Part shown: positions 26,201 to 37,809 of the stretch, piece by piece
Position numbering within the stretch: position 1 is the first letter of the stretch
Layout: every line of letters starts with the position of its first letter
NCBI GenBank assembly: GCA_038363925.1
Contig: JAQQWL010000011.1
Coordinates: 4,402,001-4,466,000, forward strand
Source of the DNA: Apiospora phragmitis
Lineage: Eukaryota > Ascomycota > Sordariomycetes > Amphisphaeriales > Apiosporaceae
Direction: 5' to 3'
Length of the DNA stretch: 64,000 bases
Notes under the pieces: generated by a model
Seen by the model: the letters and a program-made list of their open reading frames with translations, nothing else
Databases searched by the model: none
What the model was told of the DNA's origin: nothing
Made by a program: the position numbers and the translations under genes

Positions 26201-26592
26201 TTCAGAAGCAATCTTAAGCTTAACTTGTACGCCATCGATCTCGATGATGATGGGGCTCGAGTAGATCGCCGCCGGTATGGTGACTCGCAACTGCAGCACT
26301 TTGGCCTTCTGTAGTTTGAAAGAAGAGGGTAGTTGCAGTAATCCTTCCAGTTTCTATGATTGGGAATGTATCAGCATGGACTGTTATCTAACGGGAGTTT
26401 CGTATTATTAACTTATACCTCTAGCCTAATGCCGACATCTTGGAATGTCAGAACGCTATTCTTTCCCCAAGTCAAGTCCAGCTTGTCCATGTCCAAGGCA
26501 TCGGTGTCGAGGAATTCGAGTCGCGACAGCGCATATCGTAGCAGTCGCTTGGACATATTGGAGCTCCCGAAGGAGCGAAAGATGGAAGCCAT
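20226..26592 (-). CDS. ATG2: Autophagy-related protein 2 (lipid transfer), two frameshifts
   Basis: ATG2 is the rod-like bridge lipid-transfer protein that feeds phospholipid from the ER to the growing phagophore, working with ATG9 and ATG18. Exons 26592-26419, 26353-20324 and a six-codon last exon 20243-20226 give 2074 codons. Visible are the N-terminal chorein-type segment ([20 protein letters not shown]), the acidic/Ser-rich middle and the conserved C-terminal ATG2_CAD block ([16 protein letters not shown], then [20 protein letters not shown]). The end is KYKKH, reached only through the last intron (20323-20244). One base is missing near 25770 (before [20 protein letters not shown]) and one is extra near 22973 (before [10 protein letters not shown]). 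The two shifts cancel, so the exon length remains a multiple of three. The start at 26592 gives [18 protein letters not shown], as in other fungi. Breaks judged assembly errors. Confidence 0.93.
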
Positions 26593-27784
26593 CCCGGATA
26601 AGGACGGCGGGCGATGTTGGTTCAAAGTCAGGAGTAGTAGAGAACCTCGTGAGGGCGGAAGGAGCGCAAGGTTGGGTCGGAGTCGGCAGTGGTGCTATCA
26701 CGATGTCGAGATCCCCGTTGGGTTGATGCGGGGCGGCGGCTCATCGTTGGCTTCAGGTGGTGCGCCTAGTAGGGGTTCATCGTATTACAGCTGTAGAACC
26801 GTACATGTAGTCGTAGTCGTAGTAGTAGTAGTGACTCAAACAGGAAAGATGGATGAGATGGCAGGAGGGACAAAGTAGGCCACTCAAAAGCATGGGCAAA
26901 CCATTGCTTTCCCTTCCTTGCCAGGCGTTTCCCTGTGACGAGATGACTGGGGGACCAGACGATTCACGGGCAATGATGGTCTGCTGAGCTGTCGTAGGTG
27001 CTGCGTGTGCCCTCCGTTGACGTGAATCTGCCTACGACCTAAGGTTACAGGTACATATGCTAGGCAGGCAGAGGTATTATGTTATGTAGGTAGGAGGAGT
27101 GGGTAAAGTCGGTAGGGGTTCTGCAGCCGTCAACGTCAACTGATTGAATGATTGATTGACTGATCATGGATGACATTGATCCTGCCCCCACCAGGTAAAC
27201 CACTGGGCGCTGATGTTGCTCTGTTGCTCCCCCCAGCACCCCAGCCCACTTGTTAGCGTTGTCGATTAGCGGCTGCCGATCAGCCCAAACAGCCCCTTTG
27301 CGGGTCACTCTACCGTATTTAAGGACAAGCCTCTGGCTAATACAACCACTAAAGATATCCAGGTCGTCTGGCGCATGAGTCGCCTAAGGGTCTCAATACC
27401 AAGCGGTGAAGGTCATTCCTCTTTACCATCAACTGATTCAAAACAACCAATATTTCCATTAGCCATGTGTGCTGTGCTACGTATAAGTAGTGTTTGGTAG
27501 ACTGATTCCTCGCTATACATTGATATATCCAACGTTATACAGTCTACCAACCAGCCATCGCATTACCCGGCTGTCCATCTAAGTTCACGTGAACGGTCAT
27601 TTTGGGGCTTACTCTATTAGCGCCATAAACATAACTTCTTCAACCTTCTCGACTTCCAAGATCATATGGCGTGAGTGCTACTAGGTTTCTGTCTGGTGCA
27701 AATCTGAGCGGAGTTTGAGCCCATTACAATGCCTCTTAGGGACCTTGGTCAGTCGTCGCCAAATCCGTCAAATCAATGGCCTAC
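26593..27784. other. ATG2 promoter region and intergenic DNA
   Basis: Upstream of ATG2 on its strand and downstream of the amine oxidase. It holds a GTA/GTC trinucleotide tract at about 26807-26833 and several short tandem ATTG units near 27140-27165. No gene recognised. Confidence 0.45.
26807..26833. repeat. Trinucleotide tract (GTAGTC/GTA)n
   Basis: Imperfect GTA/GTC repeat about 215 bp upstream of the ATG2 start codon, within its presumed promoter or 5' UTR. Confidence 0.7.
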
Positions 27785-29663
27785 CTAAGAAACAGGAGCG
27801 TTCTTGGCCCGGCCATAGGCATCTGCTATGCGTCTGCCGACAGACTCCCCACTCCAGTAAGCCCCTGTTGCCGTTCCCAGGGCCACAAAAGGCGCCGTGT
27901 GTTCGCCAGCAAGCCAGAGCCCTCGTTCGGGGAGACCCTCTCTCATGACGGCAATGTCTTCATCGCCCTCCGTCATCCCTACCTGAAAGTTGCTATAACT
28001 CCCGTTCCCAGCAAGGTCGTCATGTAGCCAGTCGGTGGCAAAAGACCCCACGGGTTTGCAGTCGGATGATTCGGCATCGTAATGGGGGAGCCGTGAGTAA
28101 TAAGGTCGGAAGAAGTCGAACAGAAACGCCTCCTTCTTCTCCTGCGTCTGGAGCTCTCTGACCTTGTTGGTCAAATATCGGGACTGGTCGCCATATGTAT
28201 AGAAGAGCAATGTGGGCTGAGATGTGGCAGGGTCCAGGGAAGCCAGCTCAACAACCTCCTGTGTCCATTTTTGAGGGTTCGACTCGAGGGCGTAACTTGG
28301 TGCGAGCCATTGGCAAAATCCCTTGACAATACGACCCTCCGAATCGGGGATAAGCCAGAATGCCTTGGGAAAGCTAATATAGACCTCCAGAGTAAGTCAG
28401 CATGTGAGTAACTTCTGTTCCAAATTTTCAGTTGGCCGTACCTTCTCGAGACAACCGTATCCTATACAATTAATCGCCTTGGTTAATCTAGGGGGCAAGG
28501 CGGGAACAAAAGCCTCTGGATGCTGTTGTAGCCAGCCAAGGGGCGAGGTGACAACAACCTCGTCAAATTCCAGATCCCCATTATCGGTGACCAGAGTGAC
28601 TTTGTCAGCGTCGTCATGGGCGTTGATTTGGGCCACCGTCGTGGATAGTCTTATATCTGCCCCCTCTTGAGCAGGTTTGGCAATGGATTCTAGAATCTTT
28701 CGATATGTGCCCGCGCAGAACAGATTCTCTCCATCGATACATTCTTCGAGCCAGAAGAACTTCAGAGACTGGCTGGTGATAGGGCTTCCAATGAAGGAAC
28801 CCCACATTTCAGCCATCTGGAAGACAAATTGACGTTTTGCGGCAAAGTCCGGTTTGCTTTCAGGTATCCTTCTGGCAACCTCTACTTGGAAGAAGTCCCA
28901 GAGGCTTTCGTCGGGACTAATCGTAGCCGTGTTCTTATTACTGTGCCGGAAAGCATCCTGGTATTCCAAGTCAGGCCCGATGCCAAGTGAAACTCATATA
29001 CGCAGGGCGATAAAAACCCGACTCGGTATATCGAGCAAGAGTCACAAGAAAGGAGTAGAATGGGCCTGAGGCAAAGCTGCAACTGACCTGTATGATCTCC
29101 CACATAATCGTGGAATATACTTCCCCATCTGCCAGTGCAAGAAGCCGGCCGACTTCGTCGAATAGATATGATTCCGTGTCCCAAGTGCCCACCTTAGTAT
29201 TGGTCTGGTTCGCGATGTTCAATATCGGATTGTCATTGGTGCCATGGATCCAGTTGGGCCCTAAATCGATGGAATGTCCGGAAGGAAGCTGTTCCTGGTG
29301 CACTCGGCCTCCAATACGATCCCGGCCCTCGATAATAGTCACCTGAAAGCCATACTTCAACAGCATGTCGGCACAGCGAAGCCCAGTAAGACCTGCTCCA
29401 ATAATGCCAACATGAGGTCTATGGCTGAGGTCTCTGAGGCGTTGCTATCAGGTGTTAGCGTCCGCACCTAGCCGAAACTGGGCCTGTCCTGAAGAATACG
29501 AAATAGTAACGACACTCACCTTGCCCAGTCTTGAAGCCAGACTGTCCTCCATTCTGAAATCCAGCTCAACGATACTGTGCAGGCGACAAGTCTTCAGATC
29601 TTGCCAGATGCGCGACGAACCGCGCCGGGACGGACTAGTATATGATATCGAGTAAGCATCCAT
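27785..29663 (-). CDS. Flavin-containing amine oxidase (polyamine oxidase-like)
   Basis: FAD-dependent amine oxidase of the polyamine/monoamine oxidase family, oxidising an amine to aldehyde with H2O2 release; substrate uncertain. Exons 29663-29520, 29444-29088, 28957-28442 and 28384-27785 give 1617 nt (538 aa). The dinucleotide-binding GIIGAGLTG lies at about residues 61-69, followed by the Glu/Arg motif EGRDRIGGRVH. LGPNWIHGTNDN is the usual substrate-site strand. The C-terminus has WLAGEHTAPFVALGTATGAY, the second FAD contact. No signal peptide or clear PTS1 (it ends NAPVS). All four exons are in frame, unlike several neighbours. The following genes to the right are also oxidative enzymes. 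Confidence 0.88.
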
Positions 29664-31760
29664 GATGGTCAAATATTTGATAACAAGCGTGGTGTTGAAT
29701 GGTGATTCGATGCAACCCTGGACGAATATCGAGGTATAAGAAGCTTGCGAACCGAGCAGCAGGAAATCGGGGTGTTCGGATTACATGTAGGACTTGGAGC
29801 TTTGGGGCAAGGAAAAGTTCGCGTTATATAGGTGAATCAGTATATATCACGAGTGAAGAATCAATACCAGACTGCTGGTCCAGGAATAGAGGTGAGCATA
29901 GCAGTGAAGTTCGGGGCTATACCCGGTAAATCAGCTCGAGTTGGATGCAAATCGGCCCTAACGCACTTGGCGACCACCTTTACAAGTGGATTTAGTCTGT
30001 GTGTCCAAGTACCGGCAGGGTAGCCATGGCTGAGTTGACGTGGTGGGTGGATGGCCAACGACGACCTACTGTAGGACACGCCTTCTCGAAATCCATATTC
30101 CTACTTAGTAGGTATGGTTCCCGGTTCCAGTAAGTACTTGCCAATGTGTGTGAAGTACTTAGATAAGGCCACTTAATCGCCCAAGACCGCTGGGGAATAA
30201 GTAGAAGGGGGTAGGCACTACCGTTCTCAAAGTGGCAATCATCGCAAAAACGCAGCCAGCTCCCCCGGCCAATCAAGGAGTCGCCACGAGATTGATCGGG
30301 CAGGTGCCATTGGGCATGACCTTTCATTATGGGCAGGAAGGCCCGCAAGCCGGCTGAAATGGGATACCCCGGAGTCGAAGGAGGCAGGGTGGATGGGTGG
30401 GTGTGCGCGAGCGAGTGGGTATTGACTTGAGTAGCACACATATACATACCGGAAGAGAGCACTTGCAACGGGCAAGTAGAGGTTTCGAGCTAAAGACAAA
30501 GGCATCAAAGTCCCGACCTTTCTGCCTCTAAAGGTAGTATGTAGATGTTCGGAGACAGGCACGAAAATCAGCGACGGAAGAAAAAAAAACCCAATGCGGG
30601 GATCCTGTCTAACGCTCCTTCAATTGGTAGCCTACGATATTCGGCCGATGTTTGCAATGACAGATCGGACTTGGACAAAACCTGTTCGCGGGTCACCTGG
30701 GGCCAATTAGGAGTCGATTTCATGCATTGCTACTTTGAGAGTATTCAGCTGCAGCGAAGACCCTGGGCCCTGGGGAATGCCTTGATAATGAATGCAGTGG
30801 AGATAGTGTTTGGTATACTGAACGTGCTGTTCTTCTGGAAAGTAAAGTACATGTAGGGATACTATTGAACCCAACCTATAATTTCAATATCGGGAAAATA
30901 ACTAGGACTAAAACAACTTTGCATAGTTCAAACAAGATTCGATCTTGATTCGGTTTCCTCTAAATCTTTTCCGCTTCTGGGCTGGCTGATCCGATGTTAT
31001 TATTTGACCGACGATACTCACTTCACTGGTACCGACCGTTACGCCTTTAAACATGGTTGCCCTACCACAGACTCGGTGCTGGCCAGAATCACTTTCTAAA
31101 CCGGACATGCCCGACGGGAAGAGGCTCACTTCCTTACTCGGTTGCGCATTTGCCTGAAATGCTTTTTACATGTACCAAGCCTCTATATTTGGAAGACGTC
31201 AGAAGCATGACATGTCGCACCTGACCTTGACTCGTGAGCCATTTCAGAGGCTGGAAAAGTGTCCCGCCAAATCACATGTAAACATGCTGCAACCTTCAGT
31301 CAGTTTGCTAGGTTACCAAGGAATATTCATCAGTCAGGTAAGGAGACTAGCCCAAGTCAGGATGATGTAAGCGGGGAACGCTAGCTGGGATAAGGAATAG
31401 CTTCAGCAGGCGCCAGCCAATGGCGGCCCTTGGATTTGCACTTGGCGAACCCCGGATGCAAGCTTGGTCCAGCCCGTCCAGCCCACTTGAGCCGAGGCAT
31501 CTCGAGAGATACCCGAGACCAACAAGACCCTTGGTGGTACATACAATGCGACACAAGCTCACGAGGCGTGTTCATATACCCTTTCTTTCTATCCCTTCGG
31601 TAATCTCTGGAGACATTCCGTTCTCCTAATCCTCTTTTCTTCTCTCACCTCCCATCGAGCCAAACGTCGCTGTCCATTCGGAAGCATCGTTCGATCCGTC
31701 CTCATCCCTTATTCCAACCCACCTTTCTGTCCTAGAACCCATTCCACAAACAGCACAGCA
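29664..31760. other. Long divergent intergenic region
   Basis: Two kilobases between the divergent amine oxidase (-) and b5-acyl-CoA dehydrogenase (+) genes. Frames up to 158 aa occur but have no motif, no exon-like boundaries and overlap on opposite strands. It probably contains both promoters. The last 150 bp before 31761 are CT-rich, as is common in fungal 5' UTRs. Confidence 0.5.
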
Positions 31761-33359
31761 ATGGCCAAAACATTCTCGCGCGACGAGGTCGCCAAACACA
31801 AGACCGAGGAAGACGTGTGGTTTATCATCGACAGCAAGGTCTACGATGTGTCCGATTTCCTAGACGCCCATCCCGGTGGTGAGGCTGTTCTGCATCAGGT
31901 GGCCGGCACCGATGCCACCGCCGCCTTCTACAATCTCCACAGACAGGAGGTCCTGGAGAAGTACGAGGATCTCTGCATAGGCACTATACAGGGCGAGAAG
32001 CCGTCCGTCATCACAATGAAGCCCGGCGATCTCAGCCAAGTCCCATACGCCGAACCTCTGTGGCTCACGCCCCAATTCAAGTCGCCCTACTACAACGACA
32101 GCCATCGCCGGTTACAAAAGGCCATGCGCGTATTTACCGACACCTACATCACCCCCGAGGCGCAGGCCCGAGAAGCCGATGGCAAATACATCAGCCAGGA
32201 GCTGATCGACCGGATGTCCAAGGCCGGCATCTTACATATGCGACTCGGTCCTGGCAAGCACCTGCACGGCGTCGACCTTCTCGGCGGTGCCGTCAAGGGC
32301 GAGGAGTTCGATTACTTCCACGATATGATTATGGGCCAGGAAGGGTGCCGCTCCAATGCCCGTGGTTTCCAGGACGGAAACATGGCCGGTATGGTCATCG
32401 GGCTGCCGTGTGTAATGAACTACATGAAGGATGAGAAGCGCAAGCAGGCCATCATGGACGAGGTCTTCAGTGGCAAGAAGAAGATTTGTTTGGCCATTAC
32501 AGAGGCATTTGCTGGCTCGGATGTTGCTGGCCTCCGCACGACGGCTGTGAAAACGCCGGACGGAAAGCACTACATTGTCAATGGGTATGTATTCTTTCCG
32601 ACCCCTTTCTTCTCCTCGAGAGAAGTTTACTAACCACGAGTGTGCAGAACGAAGAAGTGGATTACGAACGGAGTGTTCTCCGATTACTTCGTTACTGGTG
32701 TGAAGACTGACAAAGGCTTGAGTGTCCTGCTGATTCCTCGTGGTGAGGGCATCGAGACCAAACTCATCAAAACGTCGTATAGTACTACTGCTGGCACAAC
32801 CTACATCACTTACGACAACGTCAAGGTGCCTGTTGAAAATATCCTCGGCGAAGAGAACAAGGGTATCTACGTCATCCTTAGCAACTTTAACCACGAGCGA
32901 TGGACAATGTCCTGCGGTACGATCCGTGGCATGCGGACAGTGGTCGAGGAGTGCTTGAAGTGGGCGCACCAGCGAATCGTCTTTGGTAAGAGGTTGATTG
33001 ACCAGCCTGTCATCCGACAGAAATTGGCCAAGATGATTGCCCTGACGGAAAGCCATCAATCATGGCTCGAGACCATCACGTACCAGATGTGCAACATGCC
33101 GTACAAGGAGCAATCCAAGCACTTGGGTGGCCCCATTGGCCTCTTGAAGATGTCGGCAACTCGCGCCGCCCACGAGATTGCGGATGAGTCTGTCCAGATC
33201 TTCGGTGGCCGCGCCTTGACTCAGTCCGGCATGGGTCGTGTTATCGAGATGTTCCACAGGACTTACAAGTTTGACGCCATTCTGGGCGGTGCCGAGGAGG
33301 TTCTTGGCGACCTCGGCGTCAGACAAGCCATGGCCAAGATGCCCAAGGCTGTGTTATAG
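31761..33359 (+). CDS. Acyl-CoA dehydrogenase with N-terminal cytochrome b5 domain
   Basis: Fusion of a cytochrome b5 heme domain (about residues 1-80) with a flavin acyl-CoA dehydrogenase (about 105-511). Exons 31761-32584 and 32648-33359 give 1536 nt (511 aa). In the b5 part the heme ligands are His 37 in HPGG and His 60. In the dehydrogenase part the FAD/substrate signature CLAITEAFAGSDVAGLRTTA and the strand VNGTKKWITNG are clear, and the splice falls in that Gly. The position usually occupied by the catalytic Glu (YEGTSQ in MCAD) reads LGGAEEVLGD, so the base may sit elsewhere. The b5 domain suggests that electrons pass to or from heme rather than only to ETF. This fusion is known in fungi; the physiological substrate is not clear. 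Confidence 0.93.
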
Positions 33360-33946
33360 ATATGTGTGCGCGATATGTATGGGTACCGATAAGGGCGTTG
33401 AAGATATATAGTGCTTCTTTCGCGCTGCTACGTTATGAATCTAGAGAACATAGGTCTTCGATGGAGTGGAAAATTGACATCTCAATGGAAACTCGCATAG
33501 CTGTTTGCCAACATGTGACCGTGGGCCCCCCTGCTCAAGCAAGCATCATTTAAGATTCTAGATAGCCTTTACGACAGCCGAGTACTGCAAGCCGGCCGTA
33601 GGTTGGAGATTCCGATGTTATCGGCGACAATCCAAAGTCTCAAGACTCCAACAGCTCGGTGCATCGCTCCCCCACAGTTTGCTCCTCCTGGCCGGATTTT
33701 ACGGCTTTGGGATCCAAGTATACCTACAACTGTCTCTACGGTGGTCAAGTACACAGGCTTTGGGCGCCAACTAATGCCAGGTGGTAATAGTGTACACAGT
33801 TTGGTATAATTAGCCTTGGGTTCTTCTACTATGCTGAACTGAAGGGGCCGCCAGGGCCCTGCCGAATACACATATAGTCCTACTCGAACTGCGTTGTTGA
33901 CGTGATCTTGCCCCCTTCCACCAACTTCGACTACAAGCATGCAATC
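33360..33946. other. Intergenic region
   Basis: Spacer between two co-oriented genes. Nothing recognised beyond presumed 3' UTR and promoter. Confidence 0.4.
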
Positions 33947-35381
33947 ATGAGCAGCGCCAGTACCTTCAACCCGAACACGGAGCCGTATGTCACTCCCGGC
34001 GAACGGCTGAGGAACCTTATATCCCAAGACGGCATATGTGTGCAGGCACCAGGTGTATACGATGGCATTTGTGCGCGCGTAGCCATCGAGCAAGGATTTC
34101 AAGTCGTGGTAAAAAAGCCTTTCTTCTTTTCCCCCTGCATTCAGCTGTCTTATAGAGAAAGAATAAAGAAAGAAATAGTATACCTAGCATAGCCCTTTCT
34201 GGAGAAAAGGTGGCTGTGGAACTGACTGTGATATCCTATTTCCAACAGTACCAATCCGGCGCCATGACGACGGCCGCGCGCCTGGGCCGCGCGGACCTGG
34301 CCTTCGCGTCGCTCAACGACTTCGCGCAGAACGCCCAGTTGATCGCCAACCTCGACCCGTGCGTCCCGCTCGTCGCCGACGCCGACACCGGCTTCGGCGC
34401 CCCGCCCAACATCGCCCGCATGGTCCAAGTCTACCACCAGAGCGGCGTCGCGGGGTTCCACATCGAGGACCAGGTCGCCAACAAGCGGTGCGGGCACCTG
34501 AAGGGCAAGGTCGTGGTAGACATGGAGTAAGTTCTCCTTATCCTTGGGAGTCAATCGTCTTGGTCGGAAGAAGGGGGGGGGGGTGTACCCCTTTTGCCAT
34601 GGAGATAGGGGCGAAAGCAGTAGTCGCAGCAAGCAGCTGACTAGCCGACTTTTTGTTTGCTGCTTATAGAACTTGGAGGTCGAGAATACGCGCCTGTGTG
34701 ATTGGTCGCGATTCGATATACGGCGGTAGCGACATCGTCATCATCGCGTGGATGGATGCCATGGCGATTGAGAGCTACGATGCGGCGCTCTCGAGAGTAA
34801 GTCCAGGCGCTACACATCTATCATGATTATAAGAGGGCAGGACTTTAACAAGCTAACCACCGACTACTGGCTTTTGCTGCAGTTCGTTGACGCACGAGAA
34901 TGTGGAGCCGATATGGGTTTCTTAGAAGCCATCGAGACGGAAGAGCAGATCAAGAACGCCGTCAAGGTTCTGGCTCCTATGCCGGTATGTATGACCGCTT
35001 GTGTACTTATGCTCGAGTCGACCAAACCTGACTGATTGCTCTGCGAAAAAGATCATGATCAACTTTGTGTCAAGGGGTAAAACACCGTGGTTCCCGGTCG
35101 AGACGTTGGGTGCCTGGGGTGTCAAGGTCAGTGTTTCTCCCTCGTCCCCCTTACTAATATGCTAACTATAAGGCACACAGCTTGCCATATACCCGGGACA
35201 GGCCGCCAAATCGGTGTTACAGACCATCAGGGAGGCATACCAATGTCTCAGGGAGACGGGCAAAGATCATGCCGAAGCCAAGGGCTTGGATCCTCGGGGC
35301 TTCTTTGACATCATGGGCCTAGAAGGGGAGGTGGAAATCGATCGGCTTGCGGGTGGTGTTGGTTTCTCCCAAGGGGCCTAG
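33947..35381 (+). CDS. Isocitrate lyase/PEP mutase superfamily enzyme
   Basis: TIM-barrel C-C or P-C bond lyase of the PEP mutase/isocitrate lyase superfamily, like methylisocitrate lyase or oxaloacetate hydrolase-type proteins. Exons 33947-34108, 34249-34526, 34670-34796, 34883-34984, 35052-35126 and 35181-35381 give 945 nt (314 aa). Visible: YQSGAMTTAARLG, the Mg2+ site DADTGFG, and HIEDQVANKRCGH with the catalytic Cys. The conserved ARTDA strand reads AWMDA here, so the substrate-binding Arg is Trp. Both changes (Arg to Trp, Thr to Met) are explained by C-to-T at CpG codons. Exon 2 is far more GC-rich than the other exons. An intron contains a G11 run. The start at 33947 was chosen over in-frame ATG 33902 because the extra 15 residues look unrelated. 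Confidence 0.87.
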
Positions 35382-35853
35382 TAACCAAGTAGCCCGAAAC
35401 AAAAATAACTTGTTCCAAAGGCCAGTGCCTCCGTGAGGAACCTGTCCATCCTCGTGGAAGCCACGGAGAGAGAGGGAAGGACTGTCACTTATGAAAGAAA
35501 TGCCTGCCATGTTATATGGGGATAAACAGATACATATGCGGACGGTTATCATCATACCACTCCCCTAGAATTGAAGCCTGTGCATTGTGTCCGGGGGCAA
35601 CTTCGGTTACAATTCTTATCAAGGTTGAGCGTCCATCGAGTTGTCAAAGCGTTATTGCGCGACGGGGGTTTTACATACACCACGGCATGTTACTCGGAGG
35701 CAAAGTTGATCAACGAAAATTGGGAAAATATCTATGTGCATTACACAAAGTTGCTTTACAAGTCATCGTTGTCACCGCATAAATCTCATTCCATATGTAG
35801 TATTTCATCTCTCCGCTTCTGCCTCCCTGGAAACCCGACTTTCATGACATGAC
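35382..35853. other. Convergent intergenic region
   Basis: Between two convergent genes. AT-rich; no gene recognised. Confidence 0.4.
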
Positions 35854-37058
35854 TTAGTGGTCTGCCGCCGCCGCCGCCCGCTTCGCCAGTATTTTGGCCA
35901 TGTCGTCCTTCGCGACGACGGGCTCCCACGGCTTGAAGGGCATCCCCATGACGTCGGCCTGCCGCCGCTCGTACGTCTTGAACGCCTCGGTGATGCCGCT
36001 GCCCCGCACCCCGCCGCGCACGGCGCCCGGCCGCACGTCGCCCCAGTACTCGGCCCACGCCGGCGGCAGGGCCTGGGAGGTCGGGACGGAGACCCAGAGG
36101 CGCAGGAGGTGGCGCTTGGCGTCCGGGCCGCCGTCGTCGTGGTCCTCGAAGCCGGTGCGCGAGTGCAGCGTCACGAAGCTGTTGAGCAGCTGCATGTCCC
36201 CCCGCTCGAGCTCCATCGAGTAGCAGTACGCGTCCGACGGCATGATGGCGTCCAGCAGGTCGAGCGCCTCCTCCTGCCGCCGCGTCAGGCGCGGCACCTC
36301 GGCGAAGTCGCGCTGCGCCGCCGCCGTGTTCTTCCGGTTGGTGCGGGCGCAGAAGACGACTTCGGGGCGGCCCGTCGCCGCCGCCGCCGCTTGGCCGCCG
36401 CCGAAGATGGGGCATCGGTAAAAGGGGGGCTGCGAGCTGGGCTCCTGCGTGCCCTGGAAGCTGTGGAACCAGCTCTCGCCGTCCTCGAGGACGGGCAGCA
36501 GGTCCGGCCGGAGCTCGTGCACGCGGTCGCGCAGCGCCATGGAGCTCATGACCTTGCTGGTGCCGCCGCGCTTGGCGGTACGGCGGCAGAGCAGGGAGAC
36601 GACGTCGCACGAGTCCTGGTGGAAGTCAAGCCCGGCGTTGGTGTTGTACCCGCGGCCGCCGCGTGCTTTGTAGCTGCCGCCCGCGTCGCGCACGTCGTTG
36701 ATCACCTCGCTGGCCCGGTTCTGGGGTCGTGCCACCCCCATATACAACCCCATGCCCCAGTAGGCTACGCGCAGGTCCGGCTCGGTCCACTCGTCCGTCG
36801 GGAACCCCTTGACCAGGCACATGCCCCACCGGCCCTGCGTCGTGGCGATCGCCCTCTCGAGCGCGCAGCGTGAGACTTCGGGAAGGGAAAGTCGGCTTGC
36901 TCCATGTCCAACAGGGGCTTGTTCACCTTACGAGCATGCTCCATAGCTGTGCGAAATCCTTCTACCTCCTCGGGTGTCATGCGCAAGATCCATGTGTTCT
37001 CTTTGAGGACATCCTCCGCCTTCCAAGCCTGTGGACCTCCTGGCGCTGCGATGGCCAT
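35854..37058 (-). CDS. TauD/TfdA-family Fe(II)/2-oxoglutarate dioxygenase (one frameshift)
   Basis: Non-heme iron dioxygenase of the taurine catabolism family, which couples 2-oxoglutarate decarboxylation to substrate hydroxylation. The iron triad is visible as His-x-Asp in GLDFHQDSCDVV and His in FVTLHSRTGFED, and the 2-oxoglutarate Arg is in RHLLRLW. One base is missing at about 36882: the frame ends after MEQADFPFP and resumes with EVSRCALERAIATTQGRWGM. An extra C in the CCC run would repair it, giving 401 aa with no introns. The start at 37058 (MAIAAPGG) is preferred to ATG 37067, three codons upstream. The gene is exceptionally GC-rich and its 338-aa antisense frame is a shadow. It lies beside a Zn2Cys6 regulator and an amino-acid permease on the same strand. 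Confidence 0.86.
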
Positions 37059-37067
37059 GTTAAGCAA

Positions 37068-37809
37068 ACAGGACTCGATACACTAGAAGAAGCACTGGTT
37101 AAATATCGGTTTCATGTTTGCGATCTGACATTTGAGGTCTCAGGCAAGTCATATCAACTATAAATGCCGGGTTGCTATCGCCTAGTCCCGTAACATAGCA
37201 GCTGCATGGCCGTGGATCTGACCGGATTTGGCGGATTCTCAATACCGGGATCGGCGGTGTTGGAGTATACACATCTTGCAGTGGATTAAAGTCCGGCTGC
37301 CAGCATGCGGGCGATCGAAAATTCAGTGAAGGCGCCTACTTGTAATCCACCCCAACTTTGTCTCAGCCTTGCCAAGCAAACCCTATAGGGAGATAGTGGC
37401 CCCCGGGAACCAAGCGAACATAATCGAAGCCCGCAAACCCCGTTGGTTTCCGGTATTTTTGCTCGATTGTATTAGGTTTTAAATTTCAGTACTTCGACTA
37501 CCAAGTCAGAACCCATCCCAACTATATAATGTAGGTCTGTCCGACCTTATATCCGAACGAATCAATAGGGGTCACAAATAGATTGGCATGAGCTTTGGGT
37601 TTGACTTGGTTTGCACTACAGGTCTACTATTGGTGTGAACAGATCAAAAAAGTCAAAGGACCCAACTCCGGTCCCCGTGCCATGAAAGGCGTCCAACGGT
37701 GTCATGTTCGGCATGCAGTGCGAGTGCAAAGACGTGATCCATTGCCCAGCCCTGCATCAAGTTAGCTTCGGCCGGCCTGCTCAGTACTGGTGTGTGTGGG
37801 TGAGAAGAC
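37068..37809. other. Intergenic region upstream of TauD gene
   Basis: Spacer between two co-oriented minus-strand genes (TF end and TauD start), presumably with the TauD promoter. No gene recognised. Confidence 0.4.

Noticed and set aside
28261..28310. tRNA B-box-like GGTTCGACTC
   Set aside because: Lies inside the amine oxidase coding sequence with no matching A box or cloverleaf.
29992..30468. 158-aa minus-strand frame in the long spacer
   Set aside because: Low-information sequence, overlaps other frames, no family resemblance.
35857..36873. 338-aa plus-strand frame over the TauD gene
   Set aside because: Composition artefact opposite a gene with clear iron-site motifs.
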